Assembly: GCA_016795155.1 (NCBI GenBank)
Contig: JAEUIE010000010.1
Coordinates: 40,042-104,041 of the forward strand
Direction of reading: 5' to 3'
From: Planctomycetia bacterium
GTDB taxonomy: Bacteria > Planctomycetota > Planctomycetia > Gemmatales > HRBIN36
Length of the DNA stretch: 64,000 bases
Position 1 is the first letter of the stretch, and every line of letters begins with the position of its first letter. The notes beneath the pieces were generated by a model. That model saw nothing but the letters and a program-made list of their open reading frames with translations, had not been told where the DNA came from and ran no database searches. Position numbers and translations under genes: made by a program. Positions 52,703-61,076 of this stretch are shown piece by piece.

Positions 52703-52734
52703 AAAAAAGCACGGACGGATGCCCGTGCGTTTTG
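52703..52734. terminator. Bidirectional intrinsic terminator
   Basis: An A6 run (52703-52708) and TTTT after the arm flank the stem GCACGG/CCGTGC around GGATG-like loop bases. Read on the minus strand it ends the TonB-receptor gene (stop at 52750). Read on the plus strand it could end the epimerase-like gene. Confidence 0.7.
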
Positions 52735-52749
52735 CCTGTATCTATCTGG

Positions 52750-55266
52750 TTAGTACGTCACCTGGGTGCCAAAGTAGAAATTGGAACCGGGGCGGTAGAA
52801 TGGCCCGACGCCAATGAGGTTGCCGGAAATCGGGTCGAGGTGTTCACGATAGAGTATGTTGCCGATGTTTTCCACACCCGCGGTCAGCAGCACCGCATCG
52901 CTGACCTGCCAATAGGTGCGGATGTCGTAGGTAGTGAATCCGGAAGTCGGTTTTTCATTCAAACTATATGCCACGTTGTACTGCGAGTAGACTTTGCGGG
53001 CACCAAGCTCGACAGCCCAGCGCGGTGCCTTGTTATTATCCACTGCTTCATGTAATCGCATGCCGAAGAACACTTCCAGCGGCGGAATCTGAGGCAATGC
53101 TTCGGTGGCAACAGCATATTGTGCTGTAGCAGGATCATTTCGACGCGAGCTGGCGATATCTTCCGGACGACGATTATCGCGATGTGAACGATCAGTACCC
53201 TGCACGAAACTGCCACCACTGAAGAGCGTGAGCGAGCGGCTGGCTTCCACCTGGCCATACATTTCAAAACCAGCGAGTGTTGCCAGATTGGTATTGGTTA
53301 CCACGATCTGGTTGATTCCATCACCACCTTTGTTCTCATCATAGGTGATGTAATTATCCACGAAAGCATAGAATCCAGTGATGCTTCCCTTGAACCAGCC
53401 AAAATCACTGCGCAGACCCAGATCAAACTGGTTCAGAGTTTCAGGATCCAGGTGTGGGTCGCCAATCAATCGGCTGGTGCCCTGCTGTAGCACGCCCAGG
53501 AAAGGCCCTGCTGCATAGAGTTCCGTCAAGGTGGGAGCTCGCATGGCATGGGCATAACCAGCTGAAAGGGTGTTGTATTCGTCGATGCGGAAATCACCTG
53601 TCAGAAAGCCGGAGAACAACTGGAAGTTACGTGTCAGATTGTTATTGGTGGGGTCGGTAGAATATTCAATAGGGTCTAATGTGGTAATGGGATCAGGAAG
53701 CGTCTGGGGCGGTCCAAAGATATTGATGTTACCCGTAATCAATCGGGATCCGCTAGTGGTATTGACAATGTCGAATCGCCCGCCTGCCCGTACCTTCAAC
53801 TGTTCGCCGAAGGGCAGAGTCAGTTCGGTAAACAACCCGGGATTCACCAGGCTGGTATTCGGAATGGTCTGGGTCTGAGTGAATACGTTGTTGTCTGATT
53901 GCGAAACGGGTACGCCGGTATTGATGTTATCACCACTAACCTGAGTAAACCTAATGTTTTCAACAAGGTTCTGCCCCAGGATGCTGATGTCAGCACCGGC
54001 AATCAGTGTCGGGCCGCCCTTGCTGCCACCCCACAGGAACGACACGCGCGAGCCCAGAGACTTGTTGCTCATGTGCGAGGTAGATTGATCGGTGAAAGAG
54101 TTGAAGTATGGTGGATCAGGATCTTCATTGAAAGAAACATTCAGCAGTCTCCGAACAAAGCTCTGCTTGGCGGCAGGTGCGGTAAAGCCGTCTGCCACCG
54201 TGGTGTTGTACCAGGCATCCAAGTACATGCGATCAAACATGCGTTGATCGCGTAACGTATAGCGAACGCTGTAAGCTTCGGTATCCAGTTGCTTGATATC
54301 GAAATAGAGACCAGGGAATTCGAGATTCTCCTGATGGACGCGGAGAATTTTGAACTCGATGCTGCTCTTGTCAGACAGATCAAACCCCAAAGCCATGTTC
54401 ACATTGTGCGACAGGTAACTGTTGGCGACCTGTATGCCCTCGCCTGCCAGGTAATCATTACCTTGAAGGAAATTGTAGGTCAGCCTCAGACCCCAATCCC
54501 GATCACCCATGCTGACCGACTGAATGCCATCCCACTGCTTGCCATTGGTCTGGTAGCGTCCACCGGTGCGGCCATGCGTTTCAAAGCCACACTCAAAACG
54601 AGGCGAATCAAGCGTTGCAATATCCAGGAAGGAAAAGCCTGGGCCATAGAGACTGGTGTAGGGGCCACGATACACGATAATATCACGAACCGAAGACGGA
54701 TCAAATTTGGAGATGGCAGTATCCAGATCCTGGCGGACCGGGAAGTAGAAAGCACCGTCACCCATGGTAACGAGCTGCCCGACACGGTACCCACGCACGC
54801 GTGGATCAGCTGAGACACCATTACGCTGCTGAATATCAACGCCGACGGAGTTGGAAGACTTGCTGAGGAACTCGCCGACATCGCCCGCGTTGACGGCGGA
54901 AGCCGCTTGTCCACCGGAAGCATTAACTGAGGTTGCACCAGCACCTGATGAATTGCTGGTATCGGAGGCACGGGAGTTGGTATCAGAACCAGTATTACCG
55001 GGTGCAGGGATTGATTGTCCGGGTTCAACTACCCCACCCCGCCTTGATGCCCCAGCACCGCTGTCAGATGAAGGCGAGTCTGTTAGTGACGGAGGTTGAT
55101 CTTGTACTTGAATAATATCAGGCTTGACGTTGCCTGAAGAATTTCTTGCTGCAGGAACTACATTCAGGTGTGCAGTTTTAGTATCACTTCCAGTCACGAT
55201 ACCGGCTAGCAACAAAGAACTACAAGCAGAAAATGTTATAAGTTGCTTAACTTTAGGACGACGCAT
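52750..55266 (-). CDS. TonB-dependent outer-membrane receptor
   Basis: The 838-residue receptor starts at ATG 55266 with a signal peptide (MRRPKVKQLITFSACSSLLL). A Ser/Gly/Asn-rich low-complexity segment precedes the plug domain (VDIQQRNGVSADPRVRGYRV, IVYRGPYTSLYGPGF). A 22-strand-type barrel ends with the aromatic C terminus FYRPGSNFYFGTQVTY; GYAHAMRAPTLTELYA and GLRSDFGWFKGSITGFYAFV are typical barrel parts. The barrel end PGVENIGNILYREHLDP-like segment is also present. It should take up a chelated metal or a cofactor. The ligand is unknown. No TonB, ExbB or ExbD gene is in the window. Confidence 0.92.
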   Translation of the reverse strand: MRRPKVKQLITFSACSSLLLAGIVTGSDTKTAHLNVVPAARNSSGNVKPDIIQVQDQPPSLTDSPSSDSGAGASRRGGVVEPGQSIPAPGNTGSDTNSRASDTSNSSGAGATSVNASGGQAASAVNAGDVGEFLSKSSNSVGVDIQQRNGVSADPRVRGYRVGQLVTMGDGAFYFPVRQDLDTAISKFDPSSVRDIIVYRGPYTSLYGPGFSFLDIATLDSPRFECGFETHGRTGGRYQTNGKQWDGIQSVSMGDRDWGLRLTYNFLQGNDYLAGEGIQVANSYLSHNVNMALGFDLSDKSSIEFKILRVHQENLEFPGLYFDIKQLDTEAYSVRYTLRDQRMFDRMYLDAWYNTTVADGFTAPAAKQSFVRRLLNVSFNEDPDPPYFNSFTDQSTSHMSNKSLGSRVSFLWGGSKGGPTLIAGADISILGQNLVENIRFTQVSGDNINTGVPVSQSDNNVFTQTQTIPNTSLVNPGLFTELTLPFGEQLKVRAGGRFDIVNTTSGSRLITGNINIFGPPQTLPDPITTLDPIEYSTDPTNNNLTRNFQLFSGFLTGDFRIDEYNTLSAGYAHAMRAPTLTELYAAGPFLGVLQQGTSRLIGDPHLDPETLNQFDLGLRSDFGWFKGSITGFYAFVDNYITYDENKGGDGINQIVVTNTNLATLAGFEMYGQVEASRSLTLFSGGSFVQGTDRSHRDNRRPEDIASSRRNDPATAQYAVATEALPQIPPLEVFFGMRLHEAVDNNKAPRWAVELGARKVYSQYNVAYSLNEKPTSGFTTYDIRTYWQVSDAVLLTAGVENIGNILYREHLDPISGNLIGVGPFYRPGSNFYFGTQVTY

Positions 55267-55416
55267 AGCGATTGCCCCCAGCACATCAATGCAATCATGC
55301 ATTAAGAACAAGAACAGACTTGTAGTCATAATCGGACAAGTCGTTACTCAAAGTTCAATTGGAAAACTTAGAAAAGAAGGAAGTACCTCGTAATTGTGGC
55401 AACTTAGGTAAGCAGA

Positions 55417-58400
55417 CTACTTCAATTGCGCTGCCGATGCCTTTATTTTGTCATGGAAACCGTTCAATTTCGGCTTAACACTCTGATCAGCATTCTGGGC
55501 AATAATCCTCAATTGTTCAAGTGTTTCACTAACGTGTTTCTCAGCAGAATTTGCAGGCACATTGCGGAAAAGATTTTGGAAAAATGTCAAATAATCGTTC
55601 TCATCTCTGACTAGTACAAGGTGAGCATAGTGCTTCAATGCGTTACATGCATGATCTCTAGCTGCAACCCAATATCGCTCCCCCTTGTTACCTTTGGTGT
55701 ATGCATAAAAGGAAAACTGACGTGCGCGGAAGGTGTAACGGTACTGGAGCGTTGGTTTGAGATTGAATTTCACTGAAGTGATGTAAGCCTTATTGACATC
55801 ATCGTATGCATCTGAGAATAACTCATCTTCAAACAATTTATCAGCTCGCGAATCAAGCGCCATAGAAAGCAACACAGGATCTGGATGGTCTTGCTTGCTA
55901 AATTCCTGAATAGACTTGTCGAAGAAAGCCTTGGCAAGCTTAGCTCCATTATCTGCATTTTCATCCTGCATATCAACAATTCGACCTGCGATGTAATTTC
56001 CAAACGGATCATTCGGATCATTTTCCTGCAATGAGTTTTTCACATTCTCCAAGTTTCTGATCATTTCCTTGTAATTCGGATCAATCGAGTACTTTGAATA
56101 TTTAGGTGGTTTATCTAATTGAATGATGCTTCTGGCAATAGCGAGTGACTTATCGACTATTCTGAAATTGATTTTTCGCTTCCATAGTGAAACGCCTTTG
56201 CTATCTCCCAGCTCCTTAGCAACCTTCAAGTAGCGAATGCCTTCATTATTCTCTTTGTACCACTCAGGTCTGTGGGATGTTATTTTCTCTGCCTTAGCAA
56301 AGTGAAGAAGGGCAAGAAAATAATTCGCCTCAATTTGATACCTGACGGGTTCACTGCCTCTTAGAAAACTCTTCAAATTCTGTTCTGCAAAGTCATAGTA
56401 AACTGGATTTCCACTGGCTTCTCCCCAGCGTAAATAACATCGGCCTCTATGAAGCAGGGGTTTGTTGCGCAAAAATTTCCCGGGGTTATCCACAGCTTCA
56501 TTATATTCCTTAATGGCCTTCTCATATTCACCGGTTAGCCCAAGAAGCATTCCTCTATCTTCCAGGATGACTCCAAGATTATCGCATGTATCGGGGTCTT
56601 TCTTACCCAGTTTCCTATCGAGACTTTTGGAATCCTCTGCGAGTTGCAGAGCGTCCTTCAAATATTTCTCTTGATCATTTCGGGCATAGTGTAAATTGGC
56701 CAATTGCAATGCAATGCTGCTTCGATCCAGCGTGATAAGCAACTGATAGTGTTCAAAGTACCGTTTTTTCTTATCGAGCAGTTTCAGTGCTTTCGTGTAA
56801 TCAGCATCCGCCTGCTTTAGTTCCTGAATTCTGGTAGGAACTTTGTCTGCATCGTTTTCTGAATGGATAGCTTGCATGTATGAGCTGATGCCACCCAGCA
56901 GATAACTGCCAAAGTAGTCAGGCGATTCTTTCTTGGCAGTGGTAGCGTAGGCCTCCCACTCTTTGATAAGGGCATCATTGCTTTTCACATATTGAGACAA
57001 AATGTAACGAAGTCTAAATTCATGGTTAGAAGGAAACTGCTGCGTAGCGATGCGATGCAGGTTCTTTGTGGTGTCGGGCGATAGCCCTTTAGCTTCAATC
57101 AGTTCGTTCCATTTCTCCTTCTCAAAAATCATATCCTCACCTAGGTCGGAGAGCACACTCGCAAGCTGTTTCTTCTCATTGTCAGGCAGTTTATTGATTT
57201 CTTCGAGTTGCTTTGGATCAGTCAGGGGGATGATAATGGCATCCAGCAATTGTGCCGGGGTGACATTGACATCGCCTTCATCCAGATACTTATTGAGCAA
57301 TTCACGAGCTGGAGCTATGCGCCGCGCTAATGGAGTAGGGAGCTTGCTGGTACCGAGGTTCAACTTCTCGATAATGGCTTCGGCAAGTTTCTGATCCTCC
57401 AACTTCTCGAATTCTTTTCCCTTCTGGTAGTCTGCCAGTGCCTTTTTCCCAGCTTCGCTTTCTGTGTTTAGTAACAATGCCAGTGCTTTGTATCTGGACT
57501 TATCTTCCGGCGGCAGATCGGGCCACTCATTCAGGATTCTCAGTGCTGTCTGTACTTCGGGCAACTTGCCTTGTTTTGAAATGTATTTTTGATCGATGCC
57601 GTTTGTGATTATGTTGTCCAGTTCTTTGACAATCCAATCCCGTCGCCACTTTTGAGCTAATGCTACGTTTTTCATGTTTAATTTAGATTTGATACCTTCA
57701 TCCAATACGGTTAATGCCGCGATGGGATCGGTTTTCACATGCCAACGAGCATAGGCATATCTGGCGTACATACTTTGAGAGTCTTTTGTTTCTTTAATCC
57801 AATTGCTGACAGAAGAATCTAATTTAGAGTTTGATATAGATGCAATTTCAAGAAGTCCTCCGTAGACGGAGCCAGATGGTGTGGGATCAACCTGCTCCGT
57901 TAGAAGAAGCACTTTCTTGTTCTCCTTCATAACATCAGGATCACCAGCGTTATTCACCAATGCTGGAATTTTGTTGAGAATTTTTTTGCGTATTTCCTTG
58001 AAAAAAGGACTTTCTTTTAACGCGCTACGTTTCGTTGAACCATGAAATTTTTCCAGAAAATCCTCCAAGCCGGCGCGATCAGCTTCAATGTTCTTTTCAT
58101 TCAAGGCTTTCAGTGTTTCCAGAGATTTAATCAGAGCATCGACGTCTTGTTTTTTCTCATTCGGGGCATCAATCTTGGCTGCTTTAGCTTTGTCGATTAA
58201 ATCTGAAACTGATTTCTCGGTGACAGTATTCAATTCACCTTCGATATTACTCCACGACGTGCTCCATAATGAGGTGATACTCGTTTTACGATCGCCGATT
58301 TTCCCGTTCCATTTGTCGATCCAATCCTGGCTTATTATGATCTTGTATTTGTGCGTGAGTGTTTGGAGTTCATCCTCTGCGAGCTTGATAGTGCCTTTGT

Positions 58401-60879
58401 TCTTCTCAGTCATCTGAATGTCGAGCCAGGAATGAAGTTTATCGCGAATCCTTTTTGTTTCGTCGTCTTTCCAGGTTTTATCCGTCTGCTCATTCACGAT
58501 ATCGAGCGCCTCTATGAATTCATTCTTTTCCAGCGCCTTGTCCACTTTCTCCCTGGCTTGCGCCAATTGTTGTGTATGCTGTTCCGGTTTGGTTTCAACG
58601 AGACCTGATGGCGAGATGAATTTGTACGCCACCAACCCAACGGTCACTGCCACCACCAACAGCCCAACCAGGCTGGTGATTATCGCCACGCGTTGGCGTT
58701 TCTTGCGACGCAATCTCGCTTCTTCGAAAAAGGAGCGTGGTTCATTACTTACATGACTGTCGACAGGGCGGGTGTAAGGTGGGGGGGCCGGTTCCTGTGG
58801 TGTCGCTGGTCGGACAACAGGCTGCAACACCTTGGGTCCGCCTGAGCGTGGTCCAGTCAGGCCAGCTCCGTAAATCCGTTCAAAATCAAGTTTATCCCAT
58901 TCGAGCGTTCCAGCAGCCTGGGGCATATTTTGGGGTGTGGTGCGGCCTGGACCAGTAGAGGGCGTTGGCCTCTCAGGCAGGGATTGCTGAGGTTCATCAG
59001 GTTCAGGTTGTGGCGTCTGGCGATCAATACCGTGATCAGATCCTGGATGTCTGGCCGATACTCCCGCAGGTATCGAATACCCCACCGCAATGCTTAGCGC
59101 TTCCACGAAGGCATCGCACGATTCGAAACGGTGGTTGGGGTCCTGCACGGTGGCGTTGTACAGAATGGTCTGTTCACGCTCGGAGACGGCACTAAAGTCC
59201 AGTTGTCCGTGCAGGTGATATTCGCGTATTTGTTTGGGCGACGAGTTGGCTGGAAACGGAAGTTGACCCCGGCTGCGCAACCAGTAATAGGTCAGAGCCA
59301 GTGAATATTGATTGGAGTTCCAGTGCTTGCCTATGGCGAAATCAAAGAGTTCGGGAGGAGCAAAGGCGTTGACCAGCCGATCGGTTGTCAGCGTGGTGGA
59401 ACCAGCCATCAGTCGCTTGGCTAGCCCAGTGATGCCGATCTTCACCGACTTGTTCTTGGTGAGCAGAATGGTCTGTGGCTTGAGATCAAGAAACTCGGCA
59501 TAGCCTACCTGGGTAAGATAATCGACCCCGCGAGCGGTTTGCGACATGAACTGCATCAGTTCATGATCGGGAATACCCGGATGCTTCTTCTTTAGACACT
59601 CGTTGTAATAATCTTCCAGCGTGCATTCGACATTATCGAGCAGAGTAACCAGGGCAACGGTGTCGTCGCCCAGGCTGCTGGGATCAACGTACGGGACGGC
59701 ACGGCCATTGGTATGCAGTGTCCAGCAGTTGCGCAGGTTGATGAGATTATCGTGCTCATCCATCTGTCGAAGGGTTTCCAGAGCCTGCACCAGTTGATTG
59801 CCCAGTGAACCTTTGAATTCGCGGATGACATGGATGATAAACTGTTTGGAAGCGGGTGTGACCGCCTTCCAGAATTCATCCCGCTCACTGAAATTGAGGC
59901 GATGGAGAAGCTTGTACCCGGATACGATCTCACTGTCTGGCTGAAGTATTTCTTCCAGGGTTCGAGGCTTGTAACCGGAATCGCGGATATTGCCTTGCGT
60001 GGAACGCAAAGCATTCACAAAATCAATGCACTTGGGAAAACGCTGATGCGGTACCGGATCAGTGGCCTTCTGCAATACTTCCTGTTCCAGGCGAGGCAGC
60101 AGGGTGAAATCGAGTTTGCCCAGCACCGCTTCGATGCCGGCGTTCATGGCGTCTTCTTCGTTGAAGGGCAGTTTACCCGTCCGCAGTTCATAGTAACTGA
60201 TGGCGAGCGAGAACTGATCGCTCCAGTTGCTGGGTTTGTTATTGTTGGCTTCAGGGGAACAATATGCTGGACTGAAGAGAGCAACAGAAGTTCGAGGACC
60301 TTTAGTAATAGCCTTGGCCAAACCATAATCGCAGACCTGAACGCTGTTTCCTTTGATAAGAATATTGCCCGGCTTGATATCGCCGTGCTGTACGCAAACG
60401 GGTTCTTTCAAACCCAGATCATGAGGTGAATTGAGAAAGTCGATGGCCTTGGCGGTATCCGTCATCAACTCGATGAGTTCGGGATAGGGAATTCCCGGCT
60501 TGCCCTGCTTACGATACTGGTTGAGTAAATCCAGCAGGCTCATGCGCCCCAGGCTCATGAGGATGATGAGTTCCAGCGCCTGCTTCTCGGCATTGATGGA
60601 ATCATCTGAATCGAAGTTGATCAGCTTACCCTGCATGTCCCGCAACCAGTAGGAATCGATTTCCACCAGATTGGGATGACTGATTTTCTTGATAAGGCGG
60701 AGGGCATTAAACTCCTTGATGCCCTGCGTACCCTGCAAGTTGATAATTTTGAGGGCCTTTTCAACACCGCCAGAAACACTGACTTTATAGACCATGCCGA
60801 AGCCGCCCGCACCAATGGGCGCAATGATCTTCACTCCCGCCACGACTTCGTCGCCTGGTTTATACTGCCTCATCATCAC
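55417..60879 (-). CDS. Giant membrane protein: Ser/Thr kinase + pseudokinase + TPR-like region
   Basis: An 1820-residue protein. Kinase 1 (about 12-295) has IGAGGFGMVYKV, K44, HGDIKPGNIL with D167, CDYG with D184 and CSPE. Kinase 2 (about 318-600) keeps LDLKPQTILL but has ITG (483-485) in place of DFG and no clear ATP lysine (HVIREF), so it is a pseudokinase. A Pro-rich linker, a single membrane helix (731-753) and more than 1000 residues of helical TPR-like sequence follow. It is divergent from clpV with 197 bases between, so a regulatory link to type VI secretion is likely but inferred. Confidence 0.85.
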   Translation of the reverse strand: MMMRQYKPGDEVVAGVKIIAPIGAGGFGMVYKVSVSGGVEKALKIINLQGTQGIKEFNALRLIKKISHPNLVEIDSYWLRDMQGKLINFDSDDSINAEKQALELIILMSLGRMSLLDLLNQYRKQGKPGIPYPELIELMTDTAKAIDFLNSPHDLGLKEPVCVQHGDIKPGNILIKGNSVQVCDYGLAKAITKGPRTSVALFSPAYCSPEANNNKPSNWSDQFSLAISYYELRTGKLPFNEEDAMNAGIEAVLGKLDFTLLPRLEQEVLQKATDPVPHQRFPKCIDFVNALRSTQGNIRDSGYKPRTLEEILQPDSEIVSGYKLLHRLNFSERDEFWKAVTPASKQFIIHVIREFKGSLGNQLVQALETLRQMDEHDNLINLRNCWTLHTNGRAVPYVDPSSLGDDTVALVTLLDNVECTLEDYYNECLKKKHPGIPDHELMQFMSQTARGVDYLTQVGYAEFLDLKPQTILLTKNKSVKIGITGLAKRLMAGSTTLTTDRLVNAFAPPELFDFAIGKHWNSNQYSLALTYYWLRSRGQLPFPANSSPKQIREYHLHGQLDFSAVSEREQTILYNATVQDPNHRFESCDAFVEALSIAVGYSIPAGVSARHPGSDHGIDRQTPQPEPDEPQQSLPERPTPSTGPGRTTPQNMPQAAGTLEWDKLDFERIYGAGLTGPRSGGPKVLQPVVRPATPQEPAPPPYTRPVDSHVSNEPRSFFEEARLRRKKRQRVAIITSLVGLLVVAVTVGLVAYKFISPSGLVETKPEQHTQQLAQAREKVDKALEKNEFIEALDIVNEQTDKTWKDDETKRIRDKLHSWLDIQMTEKNKGTIKLAEDELQTLTHKYKIIISQDWIDKWNGKIGDRKTSITSLWSTSWSNIEGELNTVTEKSVSDLIDKAKAAKIDAPNEKKQDVDALIKSLETLKALNEKNIEADRAGLEDFLEKFHGSTKRSALKESPFFKEIRKKILNKIPALVNNAGDPDVMKENKKVLLLTEQVDPTPSGSVYGGLLEIASISNSKLDSSVSNWIKETKDSQSMYARYAYARWHVKTDPIAALTVLDEGIKSKLNMKNVALAQKWRRDWIVKELDNIITNGIDQKYISKQGKLPEVQTALRILNEWPDLPPEDKSRYKALALLLNTESEAGKKALADYQKGKEFEKLEDQKLAEAIIEKLNLGTSKLPTPLARRIAPARELLNKYLDEGDVNVTPAQLLDAIIIPLTDPKQLEEINKLPDNEKKQLASVLSDLGEDMIFEKEKWNELIEAKGLSPDTTKNLHRIATQQFPSNHEFRLRYILSQYVKSNDALIKEWEAYATTAKKESPDYFGSYLLGGISSYMQAIHSENDADKVPTRIQELKQADADYTKALKLLDKKKRYFEHYQLLITLDRSSIALQLANLHYARNDQEKYLKDALQLAEDSKSLDRKLGKKDPDTCDNLGVILEDRGMLLGLTGEYEKAIKEYNEAVDNPGKFLRNKPLLHRGRCYLRWGEASGNPVYYDFAEQNLKSFLRGSEPVRYQIEANYFLALLHFAKAEKITSHRPEWYKENNEGIRYLKVAKELGDSKGVSLWKRKINFRIVDKSLAIARSIIQLDKPPKYSKYSIDPNYKEMIRNLENVKNSLQENDPNDPFGNYIAGRIVDMQDENADNGAKLAKAFFDKSIQEFSKQDHPDPVLLSMALDSRADKLFEDELFSDAYDDVNKAYITSVKFNLKPTLQYRYTFRARQFSFYAYTKGNKGERYWVAARDHACNALKHYAHLVLVRDENDYLTFFQNLFRNVPANSAEKHVSETLEQLRIIAQNADQSVKPKLNGFHDKIKASAAQLK

Positions 60880-61076
60880 ACATCAACTCCGCTATGAAAT
60901 TCCATCCTATCCGAGGCTTTGGATAGATGCAATGATTTGTGAGGCATTTCACATCTTCTACCCATATTTTCAGATGTGAAACTGGGCTATTTGCCTTTTG
61001 CTTGTTGCATTAACCCGCTGATACGCTAAAAGAGAAGTGCTGTTCTCAATTGAAGTTTCACTGAAGGTCTGCATCC
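60880..61076. promoter_or_regulatory. Divergent promoter region between the kinase and clpV genes
   Basis: 197 bases separate the two divergent starts, so both promoters must lie here. The sequence is AT-rich near 60940-60980 and near 61010 (CTGATACGCTAAAAGAG). I see no clear palindrome or paired -35/-10 boxes. The clpV ATG has CTGAAGG some 15 bases upstream. Confidence 0.5.
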
